NCBI GenBank assembly: GCA_026261815.1
Contig: JAMPIT010000566.1
Span: 29,413,001 to 29,477,000, forward strand
Source of the DNA: Monarcha castaneiventris obscurior
Lineage: Eukaryota > Chordata > Aves > Passeriformes > Monarchidae
Direction of reading: 5' to 3'
Length of the DNA: 64,000 nt
Shown: positions 13,601 to 25,700 of the stretch, one piece after another
How positions within the stretch are numbered: the first letter of the stretch is position 1
How the letters are laid out: each line of letters opens with the position of its first letter
Notes under the pieces: generated by a model
The model's input: only the letters and a program-made list of their open reading frames with translations
Told to the model about the DNA's origin: nothing
Database searches by the model: none
Program-made: the position numbers and the translations under genes

Positions 13601-15270
13601 TAAATAGAAACAGTTATTATAAAAATCTGATTTGAGATAACAACTTCTAGAACTTGCCTCATCTGGGACAGGAGAGAGCACTTTTAATTATCTCCTTGTG
13701 TAGAAAACAGTACAAATATTTCTTGCAATGTAGGCAACACTTCTGCAGCAGGAATCTTTGCAGAGGATAGAAAGCAGCTTTAGAAGGGACTGCAAGTCCT
13801 GAAGGAGACGACTGTCACAGGAGCAGCTGCCAGTAAATCCTGCCTGTTGCTAGTGTGTGTCATCTGCCCCCCAGATCTCCAGGGGTATATGTCTGGTCTT
13901 CAAGCAAGATGTGTCAGAAAGTCATTTTCCTTTCATATCTGCAGGAGAAGTGAAGGTGCTACTTTAGGTAGAGCAAAAAGAATTTTTTTTGTAATTCATG
14001 GAAACCATTTAAATTTATAAACCTGTCAAAATGAGAATTGTAGTCATGTCAGCATTACAACGATATAGATCTTGGCCATTTTGCCTGAGTGAGTTTTTCT
14101 GCACTGACCTTAAAAAATTTCCTTCTCCAGGAGAACACAAGGTGTGGCTCTGTGGGATCTGTTCTTTCAGCTGTAGCTCTGCCTCTTCTCTGCATCCCAA
14201 GGATTGGGGAAAAAGAAGAGCCAGAAATGGAAGAGTTAAGAAAAAAAATGCATGGTTGATTTGGTCTCAACCTTCCTCCCAGCAGCTGCCTTCTACAAAG
14301 GTGGTAATAATGATACCATGTAGCTCAGGAGAAAAGGGAGTCTCCTAGATCTGGCACCATGCCTTACCATGCAAAATGGGATGGTTTTTTGCTTATTTTT
14401 GTTCCCAGCTCTCCCAGGGGGCAAAACTCATTGAAGCTGGAGGGTCTAGCTATTGCTCCAGTAACAGCTCCAGCTGTCCAGGGAAGCAGTTAAATGAGGG
14501 TTTTTTTGGTAAGGAACAAACAGATGCCAGACCACGAATGCCAAAGAGTGTGATATGTGAATCCAGGGTATGGTACTCCCCGGAGGATATCACTGGCATG
14601 AGATAAGCAGGAAGAAAAGCTCAGTAATCAGTAGTGGGGACATAGTAGAACCAAGTAATACAGTGAAAATTTGTGGACTAAATGCTAGTTGCCAAACTGT
14701 AACAAGGATGTTCAAGCCAGAAACAGGAATTCTGCAAAGGCCCTTTGACCACCTTCTTGTGAAGCTGGGAAATGCCCCACATAATGAGAGTTAAACCTTT
14801 GCCTCTGCCCTCTCAGCAGAAGCAGAAACTAATTTGAGGATAATTTTACAAACATGTATCAGATCGATATTTTCAAGTCCCACAGAGCTGTCACACTACA
14901 GCCTTTCCCACAACTTAACTATAGACGTATAGGTGAAGAATAATTTGCAGTGCTCTCCTAAGGAGCATTTTTCTGATGACTACTTAAAATATGTTTCATA
15001 TACCCACGGAACAAAATGTTCATAAAAATATCCATCAAGCAATTGAATCAGCTGCACATCAAGAGGTTGAAGTTCTTCTCAAAATCAAGATAATATGCAA
15101 ACTAATGATATATAACTCTCAGAGGATACCCAAATTTGGACGTAGCTCTAACTTTCTAATTCTGCCATATGTTTTCTCTTTCTTTCTTACTTTTTGTGTG
15201 TTGGTGTTGATAAGTTGCACAAGGAACCAAATTTCTAAAATCTGAAGTGTCCCAGAAGACTTGATTCATA
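10617..15270. other. Unique DNA, no gene seen
   Basis: No supported gene. A 14-15 base A run lies near 10905. The stretch at about 11030-11320 is very AT-rich with long runs lacking repeats. The stretch at about 12290-12830 is GC-richer and carries overlapping open frames on both strands (up to 107 codons). That composition explains the frames, and no domain is visible. I recognise no repeat family here. Confidence 0.55.
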
Positions 15271-15321
15271 TACAGTAATATATGTACAGTAATATATATA
15301 CTGTAATATACATATACTGTA
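15271..15321. repeat. Imperfect AT-rich palindrome
   Basis: Two copies of TACAGTA (15271-15277, 15285-15291) are followed by two copies of its reverse complement TACTGTA (15299-15305, 15315-15321), all joined by alternating AT. The arrangement forms an imperfect inverted repeat about 51 bp long that could extrude as a cruciform or hairpin. Its most likely origin is expansion of an AT microsatellite. Confidence 0.75.
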
Positions 15322-15623
15322 ATACACAGCATCTTGAATCCCTTAAGAAGCAGACCTCTGTGCATCTAATGCAGTATACTATAGATATATATGGTGCTTT
15401 GTCAGATTCAGCTCCTGTCCAGTACCCTTCCTAGTTGCTGGAAGATTCCAGTAATGCCAGACACTCTAAGACAAAGGCTGAATGTCTCAGAATAATACTC
15501 AGGTGCATCACATCTACACCACAATTTAGACAACAGTAATGTTCTCAAATCTGATTATGGTTCACAAGCAATCGACATATTTATAATGGCATAATTCATT
15601 TAAACTAATAAAAAAAAATCTAG
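15322..15623. other. Unique AT-rich DNA, no gene seen
   Basis: Short spacer between the palindrome and a T/G simple repeat. Nothing recognisable is seen on either strand. Confidence 0.6.
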
Positions 15624-15665
15624 ATTTTTTTGTTTTGGTTTTGGTTTTTTGTTTTGGTTTTTACT
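15624..15665. repeat. (TTTTGG)n-like T-rich simple repeat
   Basis: Irregular tandem units of T runs separated by G or GG (gttttggttttggttttttg pattern), about 40 bp. Low-complexity sequence. Confidence 0.75.
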
Positions 15666-17681
15666 TCTGTAAAGTTTTTTTAAAGGTATCTTTTCTTGGA
15701 AAAAAAAAGTTGCTCTCATGTTACTAGTGTTCTCAAGTGTAACTACTAATCATTATCTAGTTTTTAGTTTACTCGTATTCCCTGCATAATAGTTTATGTT
15801 GTCTTCTGGTTCATGCTGTGAAGTCAGCTGTGGAGGTGATTCATCTAACTCTAGACTGTCTTGGCAAGAGGCTGACTTTTTGTTTTGTTTATTTTGTGAA
15901 AAGAGGGTATTCCCACAGATGATCTAATATTGCAGCTCAGCTCTCGGAACACTTGTAGCATTTGTCATTTGTCATGAGAAACATCTGAGGAGTATTAACA
16001 GCCTCCTGACTCCAGTGAATTATTTTTCATGCCATTTCCATGACCTCATTTCCATGGAGACCCCTATTTCTCCTTACGAGGCTTCTCCCCCCTGTTTTCA
16101 TGCTGTTACATGAGAACTATAAAGTCCTTTCAGCCTGTGTAGTATTTAATGAGGGAGTTCTGGTTCTAAAATGACTAGTCAACAATGAAAGCTCTATCTG
16201 AAAAGCCAGCAAGTGTAAGGAAAAAGTGAATAATTGCCCAAAGTCTGTTTTAATTAGTTTTTCCTAAGAAAATTAGGGAAACAATTTTAGACAAGCAGTT
16301 AGAAATAGGAATTTAGAAGCAAGTGTGTTACTACTCCCGAATGATGCCCAAATGGAAAGTAGCTTTGTTATTTTAAGTAGAGGAACATCACCTTGGTTCA
16401 TTCATCACCTCAGTGAGAACTGAGAGCTGAAGCCTACGCCTGCATGGGGGGTGAGATACATGGCATCCAACCTACATGCTCAGTGTTATGAGCAGAGAAT
16501 TGAGAAGATTTCAATAATACAACAGTGTTTCACGTCCTCATTGGATAAGACCAGCTTTGGTAGAGTGGTGAAAAATACCTTTTATTTAAAACATTAAAAA
16601 AATTAAAATAAAATTTTTAAAAGACAGAAACATATTCCCTTATCAAAGAGAAAATGCCAAAAGGACACTGACACCCATTAGGGTTGAGAAGATAGCCAAG
16701 TATATATTATTGAAGAATGCATGAATAATGGAAATAGATGCTAGTACTCGAAATACTTTCACTTAGTTTAGCTAAGCCACCTTCCAGAATTGTTAAATGA
16801 TTTCTAAAATACAGATTGCCAATTCATGAGAAAAGTTTATAAATAAGATGCATCTTGGAACAGTCAGTGGCTTCCTTAATGGCATTAGCAGAAAATGCTG
16901 GTGAAATGAGTAGATAACATAAAATTGGGAGAAGTTTTGTTGTTAATACAGAGAATGATTGGGAAATCATTTGAAGAGAACTAGAATACTCAGAGTGAGA
17001 ATGGCTCAATAATTAAATACCAATTTAAAAATAGAATTTGAACCTCGGGATTAAATGTTAAAAGCGAGAACTTGTCAGGTAAGAGCAATGGTGAGGGGAA
17101 AGAAACTGTGAGCGTCTGTTGATCAGAGATGTGTACAAGCACCAGTGGGATGTGGCAATGAATGGGATAAACTAAATCACAGGGTACGGTGGGAAAACCT
17201 TTCCAGTGTAGACAGGGAATGATGAATAGTGCCATAGAGTTCACAGTGAGATGTAATCTAAGTTCTGCTGACCATTGCCAAGGAAAGATTAATTAAGACA
17301 GAAACAAACATAGGGAGGAACATGAACAATGTGAGCACAAGAACAAGTATCTGCCCATACATTTATTTAGGCTGAACACTGACAATGAGTTTGACATGCA
17401 GAGTTCACAGGAGGAACAGTGGCCAGGTAACGAGCTTGGCTTCATGGTGGCACTCTGGAACACTGTTTTCTGCAACACCAGAAGACAGGAGCAGCATTTC
17501 AGAAGACCTGCCATGATCCAGCTCTTGGGATTTGACATGGTCTTCTGCTATCATTTATTATGGAAAAAAGGGAAGGTTAATATGATAGTTCTTACTTATG
17601 GGAAAATTTTATCTCCATTCTCGGCAAATTTTCTCTGAAACTTTCTAAAAAATATCAGCCCATTGCCATCACCAGCTATAA
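15666..17681. other. Unique DNA, no gene seen
   Basis: No gene, RNA or recognised transposon. Short frames at 16824-17244 (minus) and 17293-17638 (both strands) have no homology I can recognise. Confidence 0.6.
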
Positions 17682-17850
17682 ACATATAAACATCAATATA
17701 GATAGATTTAGATAAACATTGATAAACATAAAAAAATAGATACACATAGATAAACAGATAAACATATGTAGATATGTAAAATATAATGTGTATGTATAAA
17801 TGTAATATATAGAGATATCTATCTATATATATATATACACATCTCAGCTA
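17682..17850. repeat. Degenerate GATAAACAT-like / AT minisatellite
   Basis: A run of diverged units around 'gataaacat', 'gatagattt' and 'gatacacat' grades into 'tatctatctatatatatata'. It looks like an old tetranucleotide or nonamer array of about 170 bp that has accumulated substitutions. No coding content. Confidence 0.7.
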
Positions 17851-20639
17851 TAAATAACAGCTCACTAGGATAGGAGCTGCTCCTACCCTAATATTCCTAA
17901 ATATATACAAGAAATCTCTACTAATTGCAAATCTTTTTCTCTAAGGATTTTGGTACAATTAAATTTTTTCAAAACCTGAAATGGGATCATATTCTAAAAA
18001 TACCTGGTAATATTTACATAGTAAATGCTACATTCTTATTATGACAGAAATACTCAGGATCTGCACTGAAAGATTAATAAAAATTAAGATATATTGCATT
18101 GAAATTTCTGTTCTTTCATTAATATCTAAACTTTCAAAATTGTAATTTACTATCTTTTTTGTGTCTTCATCCAGGTCTATTTTACTCATTATCTCTCTTT
18201 CAGCACTGACATTTTCAACAATATCACACAGAGTATGTCTTTTTGTCATAAGGAAGGAAATGGAAATCCTTTCAACAGAGATACTGTTGTTTTTTACTTT
18301 ATCTGCAGTGATACTTGGGGTATCAAACAGGGATCAATACCTGTTTCAATGCACTAGATGCTCTGTGAACAGCAGCAGAAAAACAGCTCCTTCCCTGAGA
18401 GCTCTCTTCATGACACACAGGGTGAATAAACAGGCAAAGGAAGGAAAGGAGGACAGTTAACCACAAAGGCATGTACTTACATTATTATTCTAATAATTCA
18501 CTGAATTTTTTCAGCATGCATCATCAACTCTCTTAATCTCTTCATATAATATTAGTGCTAATAGCTCTGTATTAGCAGTTCTTTTTGCTCCTAAAAGAAT
18601 AAGGAAAGAATATGGAGATTCGGCTTCTGCCTGCCTCTGACATTTTAGCACAGACCTGGGAAATGCATTTATTAAGGTATATTCTCACACCATACACTGA
18701 TTATTTTGCCTGATGTATTTCAGCTGGAAACAGCACTAAAAATGTATTGATTACTATTATCAAAATAGTCGAATCACTCAGAAGAAATTATTCCCACAGC
18801 AGCAGCAGCCACATTCCCAGGATAGCCTTCCTGCAGTATTTTCATACACCAAGCATCTTTTCATTGCTGTTCCTTGGGTAAGGTGCAGGTGCATAACAGA
18901 GGCAGTGGGATGACTGGGATGTTTTCTCTCCTTTGGCATAGCAGAGTCATAAGAGCAGTCAGAATTTAAAAATCATCTGGAAAGACAGAAAGAACTGGGG
19001 ATATATTTTTCCCATCAAGAAAAAAAATGAAAAAAAAACCACAAAAAAACCCAAAAACACCCCAAAAAGCAACAGAAGGCACACAAAATATAAAAGGCTG
19101 CTACAGAGTCAAAAGGAATAATTTGTTCTCGACATCCATGATGAATAGGACAAAAAATAGAACTGAATTTCTACGCTCTATCTTTACCTCTCTCTTGTTA
19201 CTTCCCTCCCAACCACCACGTAATCTCGCCTAGGATCTGAGTCTTTCTTGATTTACCATAAGGTGGAAGGGGGACAAATTTACCCTCTTAGTGCACAGTC
19301 AAAGCTGTCACTGTGATACGAAGGGTGAGAGCTGGAAAAGAAGTGAAATCTGTGCCGACCCTCAGGCTACAAACCGAATGTTGCATTACTGAGCATCAGC
19401 TGGGCCTCCAGGGTGACTGTATCAGATGAAACATAAACAGTATCTAACGTGACAGATCAGAAATTAAAAACTAAATCTGTCTGAGCAATTTACAGTGGTG
19501 GGTGGTTTTATCCTGCCTTTTGCTTTCAGACAAGAAAAGCCTTCCCTGAATGAAATTATCATTAGAGCCTGAGCACAGTCCTGAGCTTTCAGGAATGTAA
19601 CAACAGGTATTTTTCTACAGTATTCTTAGGGTATATAGATGCTTTGGGCCTTTCTTTTTCTTTCTTTTTTTTTTTTTTTATTTTAATTCAACTTGTATTT
19701 ATGCTTCATTTGAACACAAGAAAATCAGATGCAAAAATTTTTCATGGTTTATGTACCTTATCTTACACGTTTTCTTGTAGCATGATCATCACATTACAAT
19801 TTGAGTCTCCTCAAATAGTGCATTAAGCAATTTGAGTGAGAGCTGTGTGTTTTGTCTCCTATCATATATTTTTGGGAGATGTTTCCTGACTATTTGACTT
19901 TATATTTCAATAGCCATACACAAATGGTTTCTGCCAGTAAATACACACTTCTTTAAAATCAGCACAGGCAGTTCCTACTTGTGCCTGACTGACATAGGGT
20001 AGATGCTAGCAATCCTATGGGAATTATTTCATAGCCTCTGGAACTTCAATGGAAGTCAGTCCTCTGTCTCTTGAGATTGACCTCACTTGAAGAAAGCTCC
20101 ATCAGGAAAAAATACTGGTCATTATCCTTTCCCTCAAACTTTGGGTGACCATTTATATTTATCAAATACTTCCTGTGGAAGACTATGAGAAAAAAAAAAA
20201 AAAAAGAGACTGAAATAATGAATTTTTTCTTGTCAAACATATTAATTTGAAAAAACCACAGTATTGAGGATGTAAATACTGCAAGTAACACAGATGCCCC
20301 AGAGTACCCTGCAAGTGGTATGTTTGGTATCCCACTTACTTCTCAATTTATTCATGTCATTCTGAGATTAATCTTCAGATTCAGAGAGCCAAATTCTGGC
20401 AGTGACACGAGATTTTGTCTATGTCTGCAGCAGCAAGATACCCTGCACAAGAGGAGCACATCAGTAGTAACCACTGGTGCAGAGAATCCCGTCCCCACTC
20501 TATAAGCATGTGGAGGCAGGGCATGGAGGTTTGACCCCAGCCAGCAGCCAAGCACCCACACAGCTGCTTGTCCAATTCCCACTCCCAGGGGGACACTGGA
20601 GAGAATAGGAAAAGCAAAAGCAATTAAAATTTTGGCTCT
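17851..20639. other. Unique AT-rich DNA, no gene seen
   Basis: No supported gene. The stretch at about 18480-18740 is AT-rich but not repetitive and has the look of a conserved non-coding patch, which is an impression only. An A/C-rich patch lies at about 19020-19080, a T run of about 14 near 19666 and an A run of about 16 near 20190. A 97-codon minus-strand frame at 20352-20645 has no recognisable features. Confidence 0.55.
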
Positions 20640-21065
20640 GGACAAGCTAAACAGATGAAGGGAAAAAAAAAGTTATGCAAAAGCAATGACTCACCACCTC
20701 TCACAGACAGTGCCCTGCCAGTCTCCATGCAATGGAGCTGGGGCTGGAAGCTGAAAACTCCCTTTCTTCTTCCACTACCCCAGATTTTATTGCTGAGTGT
20801 GAAGTTATATGGTACAGATCATCCTTTTGACCAGTTCAGGTCAGCTGTCCTGGCTGTGACCCCTCCCACCCTCTTGCTCGCCTCCAGATGACTTCCTAGA
20901 AGGACAGAGTGAAAATAGTAAGCATTGACCTGCTGTTCAGCAGGCATTCAGCAATAGCCAAACACCAATGTGTGATCAGCAGCAGTTCAGGCGCAAATAC
21001 AAAAAAGCACCAGAGGGTTTGCTATGAAGAAAGTTAACTCCATCCAAATCAGACTCAGTATGGGG
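20640..21065 (+). mobile_element. ERVL-like solo LTR fragment (bird)
   Basis: From about 20672 ('gcaatgactcaccacctc') through 'ttttattgctgagtgtgaag', 'cagctgtcctggctgtgacc' and 'caatagccaaacaccaatgt' to 'gaagaaagttaactccatcc', the block order matches the LTR-proximal sequence of ERVL-type endogenous retroviruses that I associate with songbird genomes. No gag, pol or env sequence lies on either side, so it is a solo LTR or a fragment. It is diverged, with small gaps relative to the remembered consensus. The 5' boundary is uncertain, and no target-site duplication could be identified by eye. The subfamily is not assigned. Confidence 0.7.
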
Positions 21066-22580
21066 ACAGAGGATTGTTATTTTAGAGTGGCTCTTGCATC
21101 ACCTCAGTAGCTCCATGAAGATGCCTACTTTCAACTGGACCATCTTCTGAACGTGATTTTCTGGAGGAATCTTACATCTCAGTTTCATCTGAAAGGCATC
21201 TGCTTCGTGCACTCTTGAACCAGTGTAAAATCTGAGCCAGAGCTTGGTAAATCTTTCAAAAGGGCACAACTCATCTGAGCTGTAAGATTAATGTGGAAAG
21301 CATGGAGCTTGTTCCCAGCTATCAGCCAGCCTTATGCCAGAAATTCATACCTCCTGAGAGATTTGGTACAGCAAGGCACAACCTGAAATCCTTGTGGCCA
21401 CAGTTCATCACCAGGTATTAGCCCCCATGCAAATGGGCATCTGAGCTGGGAAACCAGACTGGCAATGAGAGTGTGAGATTAACTTTTCTGCTCTCCCTGA
21501 GAAGTAGGAATTGCCATCAATGGAACAGGTCTAACAACTGGAAACTGTGTCAAAAAAAGCATTACAGGTGAAAAAATTATATTCTTTCCGAAGTCTAGGT
21601 GAAAGAAAATAACTCCAGGACATGTTATGACCTAGAAAAGAAGATTTTCTATGGGTTTGCTTAATTTTGTGAGCTTTTTTTTATTTTTTACTTTTGTTCC
21701 TTAGTTTTTGTAAGTCAGGCAAATTGGGAGGAATTGCATGAACCCAACTGCCTGTAAAAGGGGCAGCTTTGCTGTGTTATTAATACTGGGGCTTTTCAAG
21801 AGGGGGGTGAAAACATTTATATTTATTCCTCTGCAAGACTGAAGAGTATCCAGAGCACATCCAGGAACACAGCAAAAATTGTTTGCTCTGTCATATGCAT
21901 AATTTGGTCGGGCTTTGAAATCAAAGAGCAAGAGGGTTATCCTTTCTGATAGACTGCTTCAAAACATAAGGCCTCTTTGAGAGAGAGGCTTTGTTTTAAT
22001 CTCCCTAAAGAGGTTTCTGTGGGGGAGACAAACCAGCCACCCAAACACCATTGCTTATTGCAGCTGCTTTCTGCTCTTCCCAGAGGATTACCTGGCTGTG
22101 TGAGCAGGGCCAGAGACTTAGCAGTCCTCTCCAAGGTGGGCTCCCAGGCAGGGCAGTATGACCAAGGGAAATACTGCCAAGGGGAATACCACAAATGATG
22201 TAGTGCTGCATTGCACACAGTCATATTGCCAGCGAGCTGCAAAGTGTTTTGTTCTGTTTTTCCTGTGGGTATATACGCAGAGAGCTGTCTGTTACTATAT
22301 AGATTCTTTATGACAAATAATTAGGCACAGGCAGGGCCCAAGGGAAGCCGGTGGGAGATAATCTAACCCAGGATGTCCCAGTGCAATTAGGAATTTTCAG
22401 AGACGGTGTATATGCTAATGAGCATCTTCTATGTTACCACTTCATTACTGCTACCTTAAAACAGAAAAAATAATTTCTTTATGCTTTTATACCTAAAAAG
22501 ATTGGAGTATAAAATGAACAAAAGGTGGGAGATGGCAGTGCAGTTTGATTCCCTGATGTAAGCTATAATGCCAAGATGCG
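21066..22580. other. Unique DNA, no gene seen
   Basis: No supported gene. The frames at 21937-22242 on both strands overlap each other in a GC-richer patch and have no protein signature. Confidence 0.55.
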
Positions 22581-22702
22581 AAGGGAAAAAAAGCAAAAAC
22601 AAAGCAAAGCAAAGCAAAACAAAACAGAAACCACAAAAAAAAAAACAAACAACCCCAACCAGACCAAAAAACCACAAGCAAACAAACAAAAAAAACCAAC
22701 CA
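22581..22702. repeat. A-rich simple repeat, (AAAGC)n / (AAAC)n
   Basis: The plus strand carries repeated AAAGC units (caaagcaaagcaaagcaaaa) followed by AAAC and AAAAAC units, over about 120 bp. The leucine/phenylalanine-rich minus-strand frame and the lysine/glutamine-rich plus-strand frame across it are translations of this repeat and not genes. Confidence 0.85.
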
Positions 22703-25700
22703 TGTAGTGTGATCAATTCTTTCCCTTGGGCAAGGTTAATCATTTCTTAATCCCACTATTACTGAGGCTTCTTGATCAGTTTAATAATCTCACTAGTCTT
22801 CTTGAAAATGCCAAGAACTGTACCAAAGGTATACCACATCTCTTCCTATTACACCAGAGGGAGAGACCTAATCACAGCAAAGGATACTTCTTGCCTCATT
22901 AGAGCATGAAAGTCTCATTGAAAGAGGCATGAGCTGATGCAAACAACCAGCCTGGATACCTGTAAAGCATTTCCCAATGCTACAGTACACCCAGCTGGAT
23001 AGAGAATATAGGGAGAAAAAAAGATGACATTATGTGGAAAAATAACTATGCCTCAAATGAGGTCATTTCTTTTTACTTTATATCAATAAACAATGAAGGA
23101 AAACTATAAATAGAATGCTGTTATATATTAACTTCTTCTGAAACAGAATTATCTTTTAGGTTTCCCTAAAATTGTTCTAAAATGTCCCTTAGCGTTTTTA
23201 CAGTGACATAAGGCTCTTGGGACTGGATGGCAAGCTGATTCCTACAGATAAAAAGACTGCTGTTGTCACTCTCTGGCAGCTTAGATTTAGATTACGAGTC
23301 CTTCAGTGCAGTGACCTTCATGATGTTTTGTGTCCACATAGATCAGCCACCAAAACTTTGTTCTGTTTCTCAAATATATAATTGAAGAGGAAGCATGAAT
23401 CTAATGGATGTCACTTTCTCCTAAATGGTAAGAGTAAGAAAAGGAAAAAAAAACCTGGTACAAATTTGTTTACAGAAAGCACAGAACATTTAACACTATA
23501 AGTGAAGGAAAAAGCCCTTTATGATTAGCTCACACAAACCCTCCATCCACACTGCCAATCATGTTGGTAGAGATGCCACCTGTCAGGCTGAAAAGGCAAT
23601 AAAATACAAAGAGAGATATCAAGGATGTCAGAAGAGTGTTTACAGTTATCAGCCATGTACTCTCATCTGCACAAAAGCAAGACTAGCAGCCCAGTTTTGA
23701 TGAAACCAATACTGATAGGAAAATATCTTCCACTGCTCAGAGGAGACAAGAGAACAGGAGAGAGGCACTTTAAAATGCAGCCTCAAAAACCCCCTTTCAA
23801 CTTATGTGGGCAATTGAGACTTCATAGGACAATACCTCAGAAATGCTGGGGCTAAAATGCACCTGCCCTGTCCATGCCCTGAAGCAGAATGTGTTGCAAC
23901 AAACACAAGGACTGCATTAACTGCAATGCTGCCTTTATATATCCCCCTTGCTGTTTTCCTGGTTAAAAACAATGGTGCGTGTACTTCCCAGTACTTTCAG
24001 CATACAAAATATTGTAGTGATGTTTTGCAGCCCAGCTACTGTTATGTCTAGAGCATTTGCTGGGGTTTCTTTCTGTTACTAAGGCTGAAGGGAAGAGCCA
24101 GGATTGGAGGATTTCTAGTTGTTTCTGAGAATTAGAGGTTTGAATCACCCTTGGGAAATTGTTTTCAGTTCGCAAAATACCCATTTCCCAACTTTTCTAT
24201 CCCTCTTCTTCTTTTTGCTCTTCATGTAGCAAGGATAAGGAGAAGGAAACATCCTGACACACCAGCCAAATAATGTCATTAATTATATCAACCTTCAAAG
24301 TCGAACTGAACTGCTTTTATTCCCCCCTCAGCTTTTTCCAAGATTGTATCATTCCCTTGGAGGTCTGGGTCAGCACGACTCTCTAGCATCAGCTCTTTCC
24401 AAAATGCACAAGCCTCCCTAGCTCCCAGGATATTGAGTCAATTCCCTTAGAAAGCTGGAGAAGGGAGGAGAGCAAATGTCCTCAAGGGGAAGGAAGGACC
24501 CTTTTCCCCTGGGGGTCCTGATACTGAGGAATATTATTCTGTACCAGAAAGATGACTCTTCCTTTCACCATCACAAAAAACACCCTTCATCTGAGAGGGG
24601 AGCAGGGCTGCCAACTCCCTCAGCACTGTATGTGTGTGTTTCCAACTGAGCAGTGTTTAGGCTGGGAAAACGAGGCACTTTTATGAGTGGGCGCTGTGGC
24701 TGCCATCAGCTGTAATTGTGAAAATGGTGTATTCATTGCTTGTGTCCTTGTGGCCAGGAAATGACTCACCTTTCTGTTCCATAACTCCAGACTGCCAGAC
24801 ATAATTTTTAAGATGTACCTAGTCGAATAATCAGAAATCATACAAATCTCCCATCTCAGCTGCAGTAGCCACCTGCAGAGCTGCTTACAGACGTGTCTGC
24901 TGCTCTGCCTCATCACTCCCTCCTGACTCCTTCCACCAGCTCTTCAAATGGATGGGAATAGCTTTCCTTTGCTTCTCCCTTGTCACTCTCTCCTTCCTCC
25001 TTGCTTCCTTGTGGATCACAGAGCTCCTCAGCTTCATTTTTCCTCCTGCAGTAAACCTCTCTTTCCATTTCATCCAGTGACACTCACTGATGTATCGCTT
25101 GTCGTGTCCCTCATGAGGGAGTCCTCTGTTAGGAAAGGGGGACAGAAAAACTCGAGATTCCTATGTGTAGCTCCCTCTCTCCCACTGTGTCTTTACATTT
25201 TCATCTGAACTTCCCTAGCCATACCTATAAATCCTACCTTCTGCTGGGCAATGTTTCACACAGAAATAATTTCCATAAAATCTTTCTCATGCATAATAGA
25301 TCCCTTTAAATTATTCATATAGGCTTTTCCAGCAGCTCTTCTCCTGTTTGGGTCAAGATGTCAGACTAAACAGAGCACTGACTGGATGTATCAGTGTGCC
25401 TTTTATACAGCTTCTGTTTGGTTTTGGTTTTCTCACCAGTTTCCATCTTGAAAATAAAACATGATTATGTTTGGTGCCCAAATAATATTGGCAAAGCACA
25501 ACACACTTGCTTTTGTTTATTGCCATTTTCTCCAATTTATTTATATTTCTAAAGACTATTGTAACAGTTTTATAACCCCCTGGTGATTATCTAGGTAAGA
25601 ACTGTAGTTGATAATTAGGTGCTGTTTACAGATTATAAATATCCCCTTATAGACTTTCAACTCAAGTAGGTGAAGACACCAAATATATATAGAATTAAAT

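Noticed and set aside
22456..22750. Phenylalanine/leucine-rich 'membrane-like' minus-strand frame
   Set aside because: The hydrophobic run is the translation of the antisense of an A-rich simple repeat, not a transmembrane protein.
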